Assembly: GCA_037951105.1 (NCBI GenBank) | Contig: JBAMJV010007378.1 | Span: 1 to 64,000 of the forward strand | DNA: 64,000 nt | Origin: Echinarachnius parma | Taxonomy: Eukaryota; Echinodermata; Echinoidea; Clypeasteroida; Echinarachniidae | Reading direction: 5' to 3' | Shown here: in pieces, positions 53,801-63,890 of the stretch | Numbering within the stretch: position 1 is the first letter of the stretch | Layout of the letters: the number at the start of each line of letters is the position of its first letter | Notes under the pieces: generated by a model | Database searches by the model: none | The model's input: the letters and a program-made list of their open reading frames with translations, nothing else | Told to the model about the DNA's origin: nothing | Made by a program: the position numbers and the translations under genes

Positions 53801-56800
53801 CAACTATGGGGTGGATCAGAATGATGATTTTTCGCTCCATTTCGCATCAAAATGAGTGATTTATGCACATCATCGACTTCTATCTGTGTTGTATCGCGAC
53901 TTCTGAACGATCGATTACCGTACGACCACTAAACGCGCGAGTCAGATCTGCCATCTATTCGGCGGGCGCGGTACATGAATGGAGACCGTACCCGCGCGTT
54001 CGCCTGATCATCGCTCGTTCCTAAGTCGCGATACAACACAGATAGAAGTGGAGGAGGTGCATAAATCACTCATTTTGATGCGGAATGGAGCGAAAAATCA
54101 TCATTCTGATCCACCCCATAGTTGCATAACATATGTATCATCTACACGGTGGTAAGTACCGTATCATATCTATAATTTTAAGCACACTTATTGTGCACAT
54201 TACCGCAAAAAATCGGGGGCACTATGAGCCCGACCCTGAGCGCTACGCTGTAGCGTAGCGCTCACCTGAGTTAGATATAAGCATACCACCCATTCGTACA
54301 CTGTAGCGTTCAACAGTTGAACGCTGTGTTTTAGGACGCATCCATCGCTACAGAAAACTGTCAGGAAATTTTCATTTTTTCTACATTTTTTGGTCTTCAA
54401 AACAACATAGTCGGTCATTATTTTCAAATTATATGAATTGTGAATCACATAAACGAAAGCATTTGCATTTGCATTTACTGGTAAATGGAGGGAGGAATTG
54501 GCCGACAAAAATATTTTTGTGTTGGATAGTGCAGCAGGTACTACAGTACTTTTGTTGCGATGGCAATGTAATATTATAAGTGAGTATGGTGTCTCAACTC
54601 GTGCATACTTGCTTATGCATTTACTGTTGCAATAAAAGTTCTGGTGCATGCTAGAATAAATTGGAATGCAGGTGGCCGAGTTCCCTCTCTGATATAACTA
54701 AGAAACAATGATATTTCATAATATTTTTCTCCTTTTCTTTGAAGGGCGAATGGTTGATGCAAGGTCATCATGGAGACTGTCGGCCATTCCAGAGATGTTC
54801 TGGGGGTTTATTAACTTTGTTATCCTTTTGTAAGTATAACCCCCCCCCCCCCCCCAAAAAAAAATATATATATATACAGTGTATATAAATAAATAAATAA
54901 ATCAAAATCAAAAAATCAAAAAATTTTAATTTTTTGATTTTACTTAAAGGGTACCACCACCCAAACATAATATTCATATTAAAGAAAGGTAACATCTTTA
55001 GTATTCCATTCCATCAACAAGTTCACAAAAATATCTTTCCAGAAAAAAAAAAAAAATTGGAAACGCATCACCATTCTAAAGCATGCGTTCATGCGGTCTG
55101 AATTACGCAGACTGCTATGTGTGAGGTGAATTGCAATGTGTGCAGAGCGAACGAATCGCCCGGGAATCTATTGTTTACAAACGTGCGCGTGAATAGCATT
55201 GGCGCACTCGCAAATGGTTGGCCCGTATGGAACCAGGAAATAGCAGTGGTTCCGTAAGTGGTGGAATTTAATTGCTTTGTTTATGAATTACACAACCCTT
55301 TGCAAAATGTTGGGTATCTATTTGATATCACAAAATGGTACCAAAACATATAATAATGTGTTGTTCTTTGCCTGTGGTCCCCTTTAAACTAAGTGAGGCC
55401 TGTAAAGTTTCTAACTCCACGAAAATTCCTTGGAGCTTCCTCGTTTCTCTTCTAACGTGTTGTTTATCTTATAAATGGTAAGAGAAGAATAAAATAGGGT
55501 TAGATTTTTTCAAATGCCCCATTAGTATGACGATATCTATCATTCAGCTCAAAAGCGTTAACAAATGGTCATAAACCTCATAGTCGTCCGTTGTAAAAGC
55601 TGACGCATATTTTCGCTTTTTTAACCAGGAAAGCAGTGTCCTTTTTCAATGAAACTTTCACACATCATTCGGACATATCTTACAATGATGTTGGTACAGG
55701 ATTGAAGTCTCAAATGTCATTTTGGGCAATATCTGACACTTTACAGGCCTCACTTTAATTTTCTGTTATTAGAATGTGTCTCCTAAATATTATTGGGTGA
55801 TTTACTAGTTATTAAATATTCCTTCATGAAAAGTGTTGCAATAGGATAGAAATATATTATCTGTATTGAAGGTTTCATTTAAAAAATGGTTGTTTCTTTT
55901 CCATGTTGAGATTTTTTGCAACTTTTACAGATATTGAAATGAATACCTAATGTACGGCTACAAAATAATATAAATTATGTAGTGCAAGATGAGTGTTCTA
56001 ATAACCCTTTTAATTCCCGGCATTCCAGTGATTGCAATTTGTTTTTGTTTGTAATATATATCTCTTATGATGTATACTTTTATTAATTTGCTACTAATAA
56101 AAAATTGTTATTTTGTGTTACAGGGCAAAATGTTGGTTGCCTTATTTCTTATTTGATGTATGAAGAAAAAATTAGACTGCTCTTTCCTCTTTCATGTTAT
56201 GATCTATTCATTGTCATATTGCCTGGTTTGGAAAACTTACACTTGATTTCTCAACTTTTCTCATGCATTTTATCTACAGTTTCAGGACAATGTATTCGGT
56301 GAGTTTATTTTATAAGACCATTTTCCCAACAGCAAAGCATCCTTACTTAATTAATGAAAATTAAAGATGAATGTCTGAATCATATTGTATTTATCAGGGT
56401 ATTTAAAAAAATTGAAATTCGTTAATTTAATCTTTACTATGAGTTACTATGAGTGTTACTGTAGTTTGTTTTTATGATCTGTTGCAAATGTATGTCAAGG
56501 TAATTCAATTCATTTATTAATTCCGCTTTGATCATATCATTTTTTTTCCCTTGTGATAATATAAGATTTGACAAAGAATATGTCATCTATATCTAGAAGT
56601 GTAGCTTTGAATAATGCTGTCCTAATAACATCGCTCTTATGTTTAAAAATATATATATATTTTTTAAATGGCTGAGCCGCTGACACCAAAGGTACATTGC
56701 TATATACTATAATTTTTCATTTTCTATCTGTCTTTATGTTCATGTTGTATTAAATAACTTTCTAATTTTGTTTGACTGCAGCCTGAGCTTACAAACAAAG

Positions 56801-58088
56801 GTACAGGCCACTCGTCAGACTACAGGCAAGGGTTGACTAGCGACAGAAGAGGGTAAGCTGGACTATGTCAGTATAATATCACACAATTTGTTGTGTCTTT
56901 GATAACCCCCCCCCCCCCCCCCCCCCCAATTTGATGCAAGCATTGTATGTTTTCTAGCCAGCTGAGTATCGCATACTGGGCCCTGTTTCATAAAATTGTT
57001 GTTAATGTCCTATTATTGTAACTACTCTGTCAACAGCCAATCAGCACGGAGCATTTTAGCTGTTGCCATAGTATTTACTATAATTGAACATTTACAACAA
57101 AATTTAAAAAGCAAGCATTTTATGTTTTCAAATTTCAAGCCAGCTGAGTACCACATATAATGCATTTCCTATCAAAGATCTGTAATCCCCACTTGACGCC
57201 AATAAGAGTGAAATTTAATTTTAAAACATATACATGTACATTGAAGCTTATGTCTATGTTCTCTTAAGTTTCCATTATCGTTATTAATTTCTTGTTCTTC
57301 TTTGTTCTTCTCCCTCCCCTCTTCTCTCCCCCCCCCTCATATTCTAGGCCTGGTGGGCCCCCTCCCCCACCCAGGAGAAGAATGGGAGGCTTTGGAGGCA
57401 GGGGGTCAGGACCCGCCCCACCCCCAGCAGCAGGTGGTGGATGAGGAAGGTGAGTACGACATTGAAAATGAAATGCAATGCTCAAAATTAGCACAGTCCT
57501 TAAGAATCATGTTCTGAATCGGTCAAGGACTGGTAAGTGATAACTTCAAACTAAAATTGTCAAATGAATATTCATCATGATTTTACTCTTGAAGAATTTG
57601 TTTGTTGAGTATTTGATACTGGTTTATGTCAGCAGGAAAACTGGAGTGGCCACAATGTGTAAAGTTCAATACTAATTTTTCATCTTTAGGGAGTGGAGCT
57701 GAAAATATTTTCATGCAACCTACATGTATTTCTTTGGAGATAATTTCCGCTTGCACAGAGTTATAATTTAGTTGCATAATCGTTTGAGTGCCCAGAGGTT
57801 TAATCAAAACTGCCTGCATCCTCTCAAAGTCAGTTTTCATATAGATTCAGTTGTCCCGGGCCCCGTTTCATAAAACTTTTGCAATTGTTGTAAAAGTCTA
57901 ATTATTGTAACTAGTAGGTCAATATCCATCAGCATGGAGAGCACTGCAGCTGTTGTCATGGTCGTTACACTAATTTGACACTTGCAACAGTTGCAAAGGT
58001 TTTCTGAAACCGGGCCCAGATCTCTAAAAAAATAATGATGCATAATGTTTAATTTGCTACCCTCCTTCCCCTTTCTTACTGCAGGTAA
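50834..58088 (+). CDS. SELENOK: selenoprotein K
   Basis: A small single-pass ER membrane selenoprotein that in vertebrates works in ER-associated degradation and as cofactor of the DHHC6 palmitoyltransferase. Six exons: 50834-50855, 54745-54829, 56280-56298, 56782-56852, 57348-57449 and 58085-58088. Together they give about 100 residues (human 94). The order fits the family: MPYLSESGRMVDARSSWRLS, an FWGFINFVILFFRT membrane helix, a hydrophilic linker, a Gly/Pro/Arg-rich tail with PPPPPRRRMGGFGG, and finally G-U-G-R. U is the in-frame UGA at 57442-57444, at the same place as selenocysteine in human SELENOK. The final arginine codon is split by the last intron and is followed at once by TAA. 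A gene finder treating UGA as stop would lose the last three residues and mis-call the 3' end. Confidence 0.95.
51306..51370. repeat. three ~22-bp direct repeats
   Basis: CGTATCCGAATTCTGATACGG is repeated three times with small changes. The third copy contains the palindrome GTATCCGAAATCGGATAC, which is also found (one change) inside the transposon at 42181-43572. Confidence 0.85.
52275..52525. repeat. ~250-bp inverted repeat pair
   Basis: CCGGGTTGTATTAACCGG at the left and CGGTAATACAACCCG at the right are inverse. It may be a small DNA transposon, but no target duplication is evident. Confidence 0.4.
52656..53642. mobile_element. foldback element 1 (near-perfect 987-bp palindrome)
   Basis: Two arms of about 470 bp are near-exact inverse copies (ends TAGATCGACAAATC / GATTTGTCGATCTA), with a central spacer at 53127-53171 and opposed A- and T-runs near the middle. 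The 9-bp sequence GATATAAGC flanks it at 52647-52655 and 53643-53651. Long-armed foldback structure plus 9-bp duplication fits Mutator-type elements. No protein is encoded. Confidence 0.9.
53652..54273. mobile_element. foldback element 2 (622-bp palindrome)
   Basis: Ends TAACTCAGGTGAGCGCTACG and its complement, arms of about 245 bp, unique centre around 53895-54030. It is flanked by the same GATATAAGC (53643-53651 and 54274-54282). Close to each end an inner palindrome GAGCGCTACGCTACAGCGTA-like sequence could fold separately. It abuts element 1 through a shared target copy. Confidence 0.9.
54745..54829 (+). CDS. SELENOK: SELENOK exon 2: membrane helix
   Basis: Acceptor TTCTTTGAAG, donor GTAAGTAT. 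It encodes RMVDARSSWRLSAIPEMFWG and FINFVIL. SSWRLS and FWG match the human SPWRLS and FWG. Two bases are left over. Confidence 0.95.
54944..55387. mobile_element. 444-bp TTAA MITE
   Basis: TTAAAGGGTACCACC at the left and GTGGTCCCCTTTAA at the right. It abuts the next element and shares its TTAA, so one probably inserted at the edge of the other. Confidence 0.7.
55384..55758. mobile_element. 375-bp TTAA MITE
   Basis: AAGTGAGGCCTGTAAAG at the left and CTTTACAGGCCTCACTTTAA at the right. Internal GAAGTCTCAAATGTCATTTT (inverse orientation) relates it to 7664-8343 and 60831-61208. Confidence 0.82.
56280..56298 (+). CDS. SELENOK: SELENOK exon 3, 19-nt micro-exon
   Basis: TTTATCTACAG acceptor, then TTTCAGGACAATGTATTCG, then GTGAGTTT donor. 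It completes a Phe codon and adds FRTMYS, matching FKTLLQ of the human protein. Phase and homology both require it. Confidence 0.85.
56782..56852 (+). CDS. SELENOK: SELENOK exon 4
   Basis: Acceptor GACTGCAG, donor GTAAGCTG. It encodes PELTNKGTGHSSDYRQGL and TSDRR plus two bases of Gly. SSDYR parallels SSDSRYD in human SELENOK. Confidence 0.9.
57348..57449 (+). CDS. SELENOK: SELENOK exon 5 with selenocysteine UGA
   Basis: Acceptor ATATTCTAG, donor GTGAGTAC. It encodes PGGPPPPPRRRMGGFGGRGS, then GPAPPPAAGGG, UGA at 57442-57444, then GGA and AG. GG-U-GR is the invariant SELENOK C-terminus. The UGA is internal to a spliced exon with a functional continuation, so it is not an ordinary stop. Confidence 0.94.
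57858..58018. mobile_element. 161-bp GGGCCC-GTTTCATAAA MITE
   Basis: GGGCCCCGTTTCATAAAACT at the left and TTTTCTGAAACCGGGCCC at the right, lying in the last SELENOK intron just upstream of the terminal exon. A half copy is visible at 56978-57105. Confidence 0.82.
58085..58088 (+). CDS. SELENOK: SELENOK exon 6: last base of Arg and stop
   Basis: The acceptor TTCTTACTGCAG is followed by G, completing AGG (Arg), and TAA at 58086-58088. Only four coding bases lie in this exon. The rest is 3' UTR. Confidence 0.92.
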
Positions 58089-58090
58089 AT

Positions 58091-58124
58091 GCCTACTCAT
58101 CATGGACACCACATGCGAGTAGGC
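58091..58124 (+). promoter_or_regulatory. stem-loop just downstream of the Sec codon
   Basis: GCCTACTC and GAGTAGGC form an 8-bp perfect stem with an 18-nt loop. In the spliced mRNA it begins 11 nt after the UGA. Some selenoprotein mRNAs carry a Sec-codon redefinition element at such a position. Function here is inference. Confidence 0.4.
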
Positions 58125-58694
58125 CATAGAAGACCTCATGAAACATCACCCTCCAAACATTTTGAATGACCTTACTCTGTCTTCTAAAGCCCAATAATGG
58201 CTGACAGATTGAATCAACTTAACAGTGTTTATATACTATAGACATAGTAGTTCCATTAATATATTCTTACATTTTACTTGTTAGTATTTGTATTATTCAA
58301 AGATTATAACTCATTTTGTATAATGACATGTTTGACATTTTTCAAACTCTGATATGATTTTTCATTTTTGATAGGTTTGTTTTAGAATTTAGGAAAAATT
58401 GCCCTGCCAAATGTTTGCTTAGTTACATTTAACAACTTAACAAAATCCTTTAACTTAATCTTAATGAATGATAAATCTTTACTTTCTGTTTTCTAGAACT
58501 TGCAGTCTTGCAGTTCTAGGGATGTTGATATAACATTTCGGTATATTACAAATGATACTTTCTCTTTGGAACTGTGCAATCTGATATTCAAACATAAATA
58601 AGAAATCATTTATAGATGTAATAATACTTGAATCAAATGATGGTATGGTGATGTTTCTTGTGGTTTTCACAACAAATTGTTTTCTTTGTCTAGA

Positions 58695-58765
58695 AGTACC
58701 AGCTAATGATGTCTTGTTAGTAAACTCAGAACCTTGAGTCTTGCTTGACTGATGCAAAATGGTAT
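58695..58765 (+). promoter_or_regulatory. candidate SECIS element (form 2)
   Basis: Helix I is AGUACCA (58695-58701) with UGGUAU (58760-58765). An internal loop GCUAA/GCAAAA leads to the non-Watson-Crick quartet UGAU (58707-58710) opposite UGAU (58750-58753). Helix II is GUCUUGUUAG with CUUGCUUGAC (seven pairs, three U-U). AA follows 11 nt after the quartet, and a small apical helix ACUCA/UGAGU tops it. This is the eukaryotic SECIS layout: AUGA, about 11 nt, unpaired AA, opposing GA. Confidence 0.65.
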
Positions 58766-59125
58766 ATACATGTAACAATCTATTCAAAGAGAATGATTTA
58801 GACAAATGTATAAATCATATATTTCTTGTAACAAATATTTTGTTGTGCATATTTATGAAATTATTAATGTTTTTGTACAGGGATGCACAAGGATACCAGT
58901 TTTGACTTTGAGGCAAAAGCCTGAATTCAGACCCTGTTCACCTGGAATTCTAGGCTATTTTTGGTAATTTTCCTCACAAATCAGGTTTCATGGCTCAGTT
59001 TTCAGGCTCTCCACTTGTAGCCAGCTGGCATCCCTGAATACCTTTAACACGTATTTTTATGATAATTACTAATATTTTGTATTAGTAGTTTGTTAATTGT
59101 GTTATTGTTGTAAATATTCTTCTTC

Positions 59126-59128
59126 TTC

Positions 59129-59191
<63 letters not shown>

Positions 59192-59340
59192 TTAGTATTA
59201 TTATTATTATTATTATTAGTAGTAGTAGTAGTAGTATTAGTATTGGTATTGGTATTATTTGTATTATTTGTATTATTATTTGTATTATTATTATTATTAT
59301 TATTATTTGTATTATTTGTATTATTTGTATTATTACATGT
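59126..59340. repeat. (ATT)n microsatellite with variant tails
   Basis: Runs of ATT, AGT and TTGTATTA-type units. Confidence 0.95.
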
Positions 59341-60830
59341 ATTATATTTATAATGATTGTTTTTTGTTTATATTACCATTATTATTGTGAATACTAAATG
59401 AAAGTGGTAAAAGGTGTAGTTTTATAAATATACAGTATAATTTTCTTCTGATAATGGAAGATTAGAGAATATAGATTATAGGCTACTGATTATTGCTGCA
59501 TTTGCATTGCAATACATGTGCATCAATTTTAAATTTAGTTTCTGATGTCATTACTATTACTTTTGCAAAGTCAGGTTACTACAGTAGTATCTGATTATAA
59601 AATATTCATGAATGTGGAAATAGCATTCAGAAACATTGTCATGTACCTACATTTGCATATATATGTATTTATTCTTGCTTCTTCGTTGTCTATTGTAGTA
59701 CAGTCCACCTACTGGTGCATTTAAGTTTAAAAGTAGGATACAAGAAATAAGAGAAACTGTCAAAGTATGACAGATTGGTTTATTTTAAATAAGTTATGCA
59801 TGTAGGTTTGTAATCCTCAAGGTGTATTATATTTATTAAAAATTGCTCTTAAGATAAAAATGTGTACAAACCTGAATTGAGCCTTATATGTATTTCATTT
59901 TTAGATAAATGTACCATCCTATATAAAACCCTCAAAGCAATAAGTTAGTCTTTTTTTCTTTCTTTTTTACTACCAGTGATCTTAGAAATTCCATTATTAG
60001 AATCAATCCATCACTTGACATGTTTTATTTTCTGTAATATCCATTTCTCTTTTTGTAATGCATTTAATTCCATGTGTTATTGTTGACATTTTATACTTAC
60101 AGGATAATTTATAATATACAGTATGTAAGGTTGCTGAACTGAAATGTTGCATTTTAGTTTAATAGATTGTACATTGTAATTATCTGCTCCTGCAGAACAT
60201 GGAAGGTTTCAGGGAGAAATATTACTTTAATACAAAACTTTGGAAACTTATTTGTGATTTCTGAATATGCTAACTGTTTATTATTAGTACAATGTCATAA
60301 TGTATAAGGAAAAGTCAGAAAAAACAAGATTATTACTCTTCTCATCTTGGTATACAGATCCAGTACGGCTATGATGAAAGTATAGTAAACTTATATGTAA
60401 TGTATATGTACTAATAAAATATTCTTGTTTACATAGTCAACGTATTGATGTCAATTATTAAGTAACTCTAACAATTATTTGTAAGTAAGTGTATTTCCTA
60501 CCATGGAACCCTACATATACATGTGCCACCCTCCCACCCCCTATAATTTGACAAAAACAGTAGAAAACATAAGGGTTGGAATTAACGAAGGAGGTATGTA
60601 AATAGACCATAGTTTTAATGATGTCATATGACGCAGATAAACCATGGTTTATTTACAAACCTATGTGAATTCCACCCAAGGGGTACACCACTGCATAGAG
60701 ATGTATGTTTGTGTTCTTGGGTGTGTTTATTTCTATGTGGTTTAGGGTTGATTAGATGTGTAATGCACATTTCGCCCTTACTATGTTACAACAAAACAAA
60801 ACATTCTATATAATTATGATAGTATGTTGA

Positions 60831-61208
60831 TTAAAGGTGCACCTGTAAAGTGTCAGATCATTGCCCAAAATAACATTTGAGACTTCAATCTTATACCAAA
60901 ATCATTGTAATATATGTCTGAATGATGTATTTAAGTTTCATTGAAAAAGAACACTGCCTTCCTGGTTTAAAAGCGAAAATTTGCTTCAGCTTTTACAACT
61001 AAATGCAGTATGACGTTTATGACAGTCTGTATAGACGTTCTTTAGCTGAATGATTATCAATGATAGATATCTTCATACTAAAGGGGCATTTGAAAAAAAT
61101 CTAACCCTATTTTATACTTCTCTTACCATAAGCTAAACAAAACGGGAGAAGAGAAATGTGGAAGCTCAAAGTAATTTTTGTGGAGTTAGACACTTTACAG
61201 TTGCACCT
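60831..61208. mobile_element. 378-bp MITE, AGGTGCACCTGTAAAGTGTC ends
   Basis: AGGTGCACCTGTAAAGTGTC at the left and GACACTTTACAGTTGCACCT at the right are inverse. TTAA lies at the left edge only. The interior is homologous to 55384-55758 in the opposite orientation. Confidence 0.82.
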
Positions 61209-63092
61209 GTGACTTATATAGCTTCAGTTCACGGGTACACACGAAATTTGCTTGTCATAGTTTTAAGCAAAAGAGAAACAGTTGCCCCCCCCCCAAAAAA
61301 AAACAAAACAAAACAAAACAACAACAACAAACAAAAAAGAACAACAACAAAATACAAAAAAGAAAAGAAATAGAATACATTCATAAATAAATATAAAAAT
61401 CAATAAGCCGCGCCTACTTTACATTATACATAAACGACACCATAGATGAAAATTGAAAAACTGAACTTATCGATCAAAATTTTGTAGAGGTGATGAAACT
61501 TTGTGAAATATTGTTTTTAATTGTTTTAACATGCTTGAAATGGGGGACTTAATGTCTAATTATTAAATTAGCACGAAATAGAAATCTCAAACAAAACGAA
61601 ACGTAATTAGGGGTGATTAGTAATATTTTCATAACAAAATCCTAAACGTGGCAGTATAAATAATTGTTGCTAACTTCAGTTACGGCGAAATTAAATGGCC
61701 ACATGTGTGAGTCGGCAAAGTGAAGCCGTGCTGCCGTGAATTAGAAGTCGTGTTTTACTCTCAAAACAGGTAATGTTCGTTTATACTTTTCTAATTCAGT
61801 TGGGCTGATCTGATGATCATGATATAACAGTGCACTTTTAAGAGAGATATTTAAAAAGATTTGGGTCGATCGTAACACGAAAATAATCTGAGCTGAAGAG
61901 CGAACGTCCCAAGCCAAGACTCCACCCAGTACAATCAGCCCTCCCTGGCCCTGCGTCTCGGCGCGGCTGCTTTGCACGGTGAATGCCATGAGCTGCTTCG
62001 CGGCGCGGCAGCTGTTGTTGGAGCTCTTTTCTTGTGTTGTGTGTGTTTGTGTGTGTAAGTAAATGATCGAGTGAGACCGAATGACGAATCTGAGCGAACA
62101 TGGCGAATGGGTTTAATGTGCTGTGATAATCAAAGTGTGATTGTATTTAATTATTCCAAGACCAAGTACAATATTATTGTATTGGAGTCGGATACAATTC
62201 TAAGAAGAGTAAATCCCAGCGCAGAGCCGCAGACAGAGCCGACTTGACCCGATCCGACTGGTTTCAATCAAGCTAGGCCTAGAGTTGGGCCTGGTCGGTC
62301 GGAGCAGATTTATCGTGTCGAATCGGCCCCAACTGGCATCCGACTGTCTCTCGACTGGCAAAATGTGTGTCGCAAGGCACTGAAAACTGAGCCGATCGGA
62401 AGGACAACCAGTCGAGTCGGCTCTGTCTGCACCGGGCATAAGTAAGAGTAGACTAAGATAAGAGTTAAGACCAGAGGCAGAGAGTGAGGGACAGCAAGAT
62501 CTGCTACCGTTTTCTTTGACTTGTCTTTGTCTTTGAGTTTGACTTTGTACCCCCGGACCATTCCACTCTGCCTCTGGAATTCACTGCTCTCAAACTCAAA
62601 CATTGAAACGGCGGCTGCTTCAACAAATTAAGCCAAGGATCTGCTTGAAAAAGCAGAAATCTAGTGCATAGCCTTGATTGCACGAAGGCCTGCACGCTTA
62701 TAAAAATTATAGCCACCATCTGGTCTCTAGAGACTGGAGGCAATTTGTGCAGTTAACAAGACAAGACAAGACGAGGCAATAATTTCCCTCAAAAATGAAA
62801 ATTAAGTTATTTTACTCATGAGAAAAGTAGTTAGTAGTTATGAATTAAACAAATCAAACCTTTTTGTTGATAAATGCGACTTTTGACCTTGTCGCACTGT
62901 TCAAGGTTTTTCAATGCAAGTCATTACAGCGGTGTGTAACAAATTGTATGCTTTCCTCTTGATTAAGAAGTGCTTGTATTTTCCAACTTGACAAATACTA
63001 ATTTTAATTGTGTGCCTCCATCTACTTCCCTTTTTTAGATTTTTAATTGAAGTACTACAAGTTGGTGAAACCGGCTGTAGCCCTCTGTTGCC
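61209..63092 (+). other. IARS1 upstream region
   Basis: Holds a C/A-rich low-complexity tract (61285-61375), a CpG-rich stretch (61860-62760) and a ~200-bp inverted repeat (62229-62430). Two consensus donors (after CTCAAAACAG at 61770, and GTAAGTAA near 62056) could end noncoding first exons. An acceptor CCCTTTTTTAG at about 63039 precedes the start-codon exon, so a 5' UTR intron is likely. Confidence 0.45.
62229..62430. repeat. ~200-bp inverted repeat
   Basis: GCAGACAGAGCCGACTTGAC at the left and GTCGAGTCGGCTCTGTCTGC at the right are inverse, with GATCCGACTGG-type inner repeats. Probably a MITE in the CpG-rich region upstream of IARS1. Confidence 0.75.
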
Positions 63093-63890
63093 ATGGTGCA
63101 ACCAGTCCCAGAGCATATGAACTTCCCCAAGGAAGAGGAGGAGATTCTAAAGCTGTGGAACGAACTTGATGCATTCCAGACATGCCTCAAACAGTCCAAG
63201 GGAAAACCTAGGTGAGAACCATTCATATGCAATATACCATACTGCTGTGTGTCGTAGGCAATGCTAAGAGTAAGACAATGCCCGGCTTTGCAGGCACTTT
63301 TGACCTGCCAGCGCATGCATTGTCTATGTACCTATAGAATACAATCAGGAAATTATGCTTATCGCATATAAATGGTCATACAACCTAGCATACTTGTAGT
63401 TGATGTCTCTAGCATCATTTTTCTAAATGCCTACATTAGGATCATGCCATTTTAAAGTAATAATGTTATTGAGCTGCTAAAATGTATCTTGTTCCATATA
63501 TTGGAATTACATCAATCTAATTGGCAAGTTGACGATGACAAAACACATTCGGAATCTGCATGGAAATCTGAACTTAGACTCTTCAGTTAGATTTTAGATG
63601 GAATCCACATGATCATAATGAGTTCTTTTTTTTTATCCTACTCTTCACTAGATTTTGCAATGCCCAAAGAGTTTATACAAAGCCCACCATGCAGGTGTCA
63701 CAATTTACTTTCATTCATTTTCTGATCTCCCAGGTATGCATTCTATGATGGCCCACCCTTCGCCACTGGCCTGCCGCACTACGGCCACATTCTAGCTGGA
63801 ACCATCAAGGACATCGTGACAAGATACGCCCACCAAAGTGGTTACCATGTCGACAGGAGATTTGGATGGGACACCCATGGCTTGCCTGTG
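63093..63890 (+). CDS. IARS1: isoleucyl-tRNA synthetase, cytosolic (N-terminal exons)
   Basis: A class I aminoacyl-tRNA synthetase that charges tRNA-Ile. Two coding exons are in the window: 63093-63211 (start ATGG after [25 protein letters not shown], then CLKQSKGKP) and 63734-63890 ([50 protein letters not shown]). PHYGH is the class I HIGH motif, which binds ATP. They join within an Arg codon (phase 2), and the next donor GTAAGTTG follows in phase 0. Human IARS1 has CHGLPV where this has THGLPV. About 90% of the protein lies beyond the right edge. Confidence 0.96.

Larger units (their letters stand above)
50856..54744 (+). other. SELENOK: SELENOK intron 1 (3.9 kb)
   Basis: It contains three ~22-bp direct repeats (51306-51370), a short hairpin at 51666-51691 (GTAAATGGTCC, ATCA, GGACCATTTAC), an inverted repeat pair (52275-52525) and two adjacent foldback elements (52656-54273). 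A 123-codon open frame on the minus strand (51155-51526) spans the direct repeats and is not credible. Confidence 0.8.
58089..60430 (+). other. SELENOK: SELENOK 3' UTR (extent uncertain)
   Basis: AT-rich unique DNA containing the SECIS candidate and an ATT microsatellite (59126-59340). The clearest AATAAA is at about 60413. No further gene is seen. Confidence 0.5.

Noticed and set aside
57302..57517. 71-codon plus-strand frame over SELENOK exon 5
   Set aside because: Frame shadow. The true frame is set by phase with exon 4 and ends GG-U-GR.
58160..58210. Another possible SECIS (AUGAC ... AAA ... UGAC)
   Set aside because: 16 nt separate the quartet from AAA and the flanks do not pair. The element at 58695-58765 is far better.
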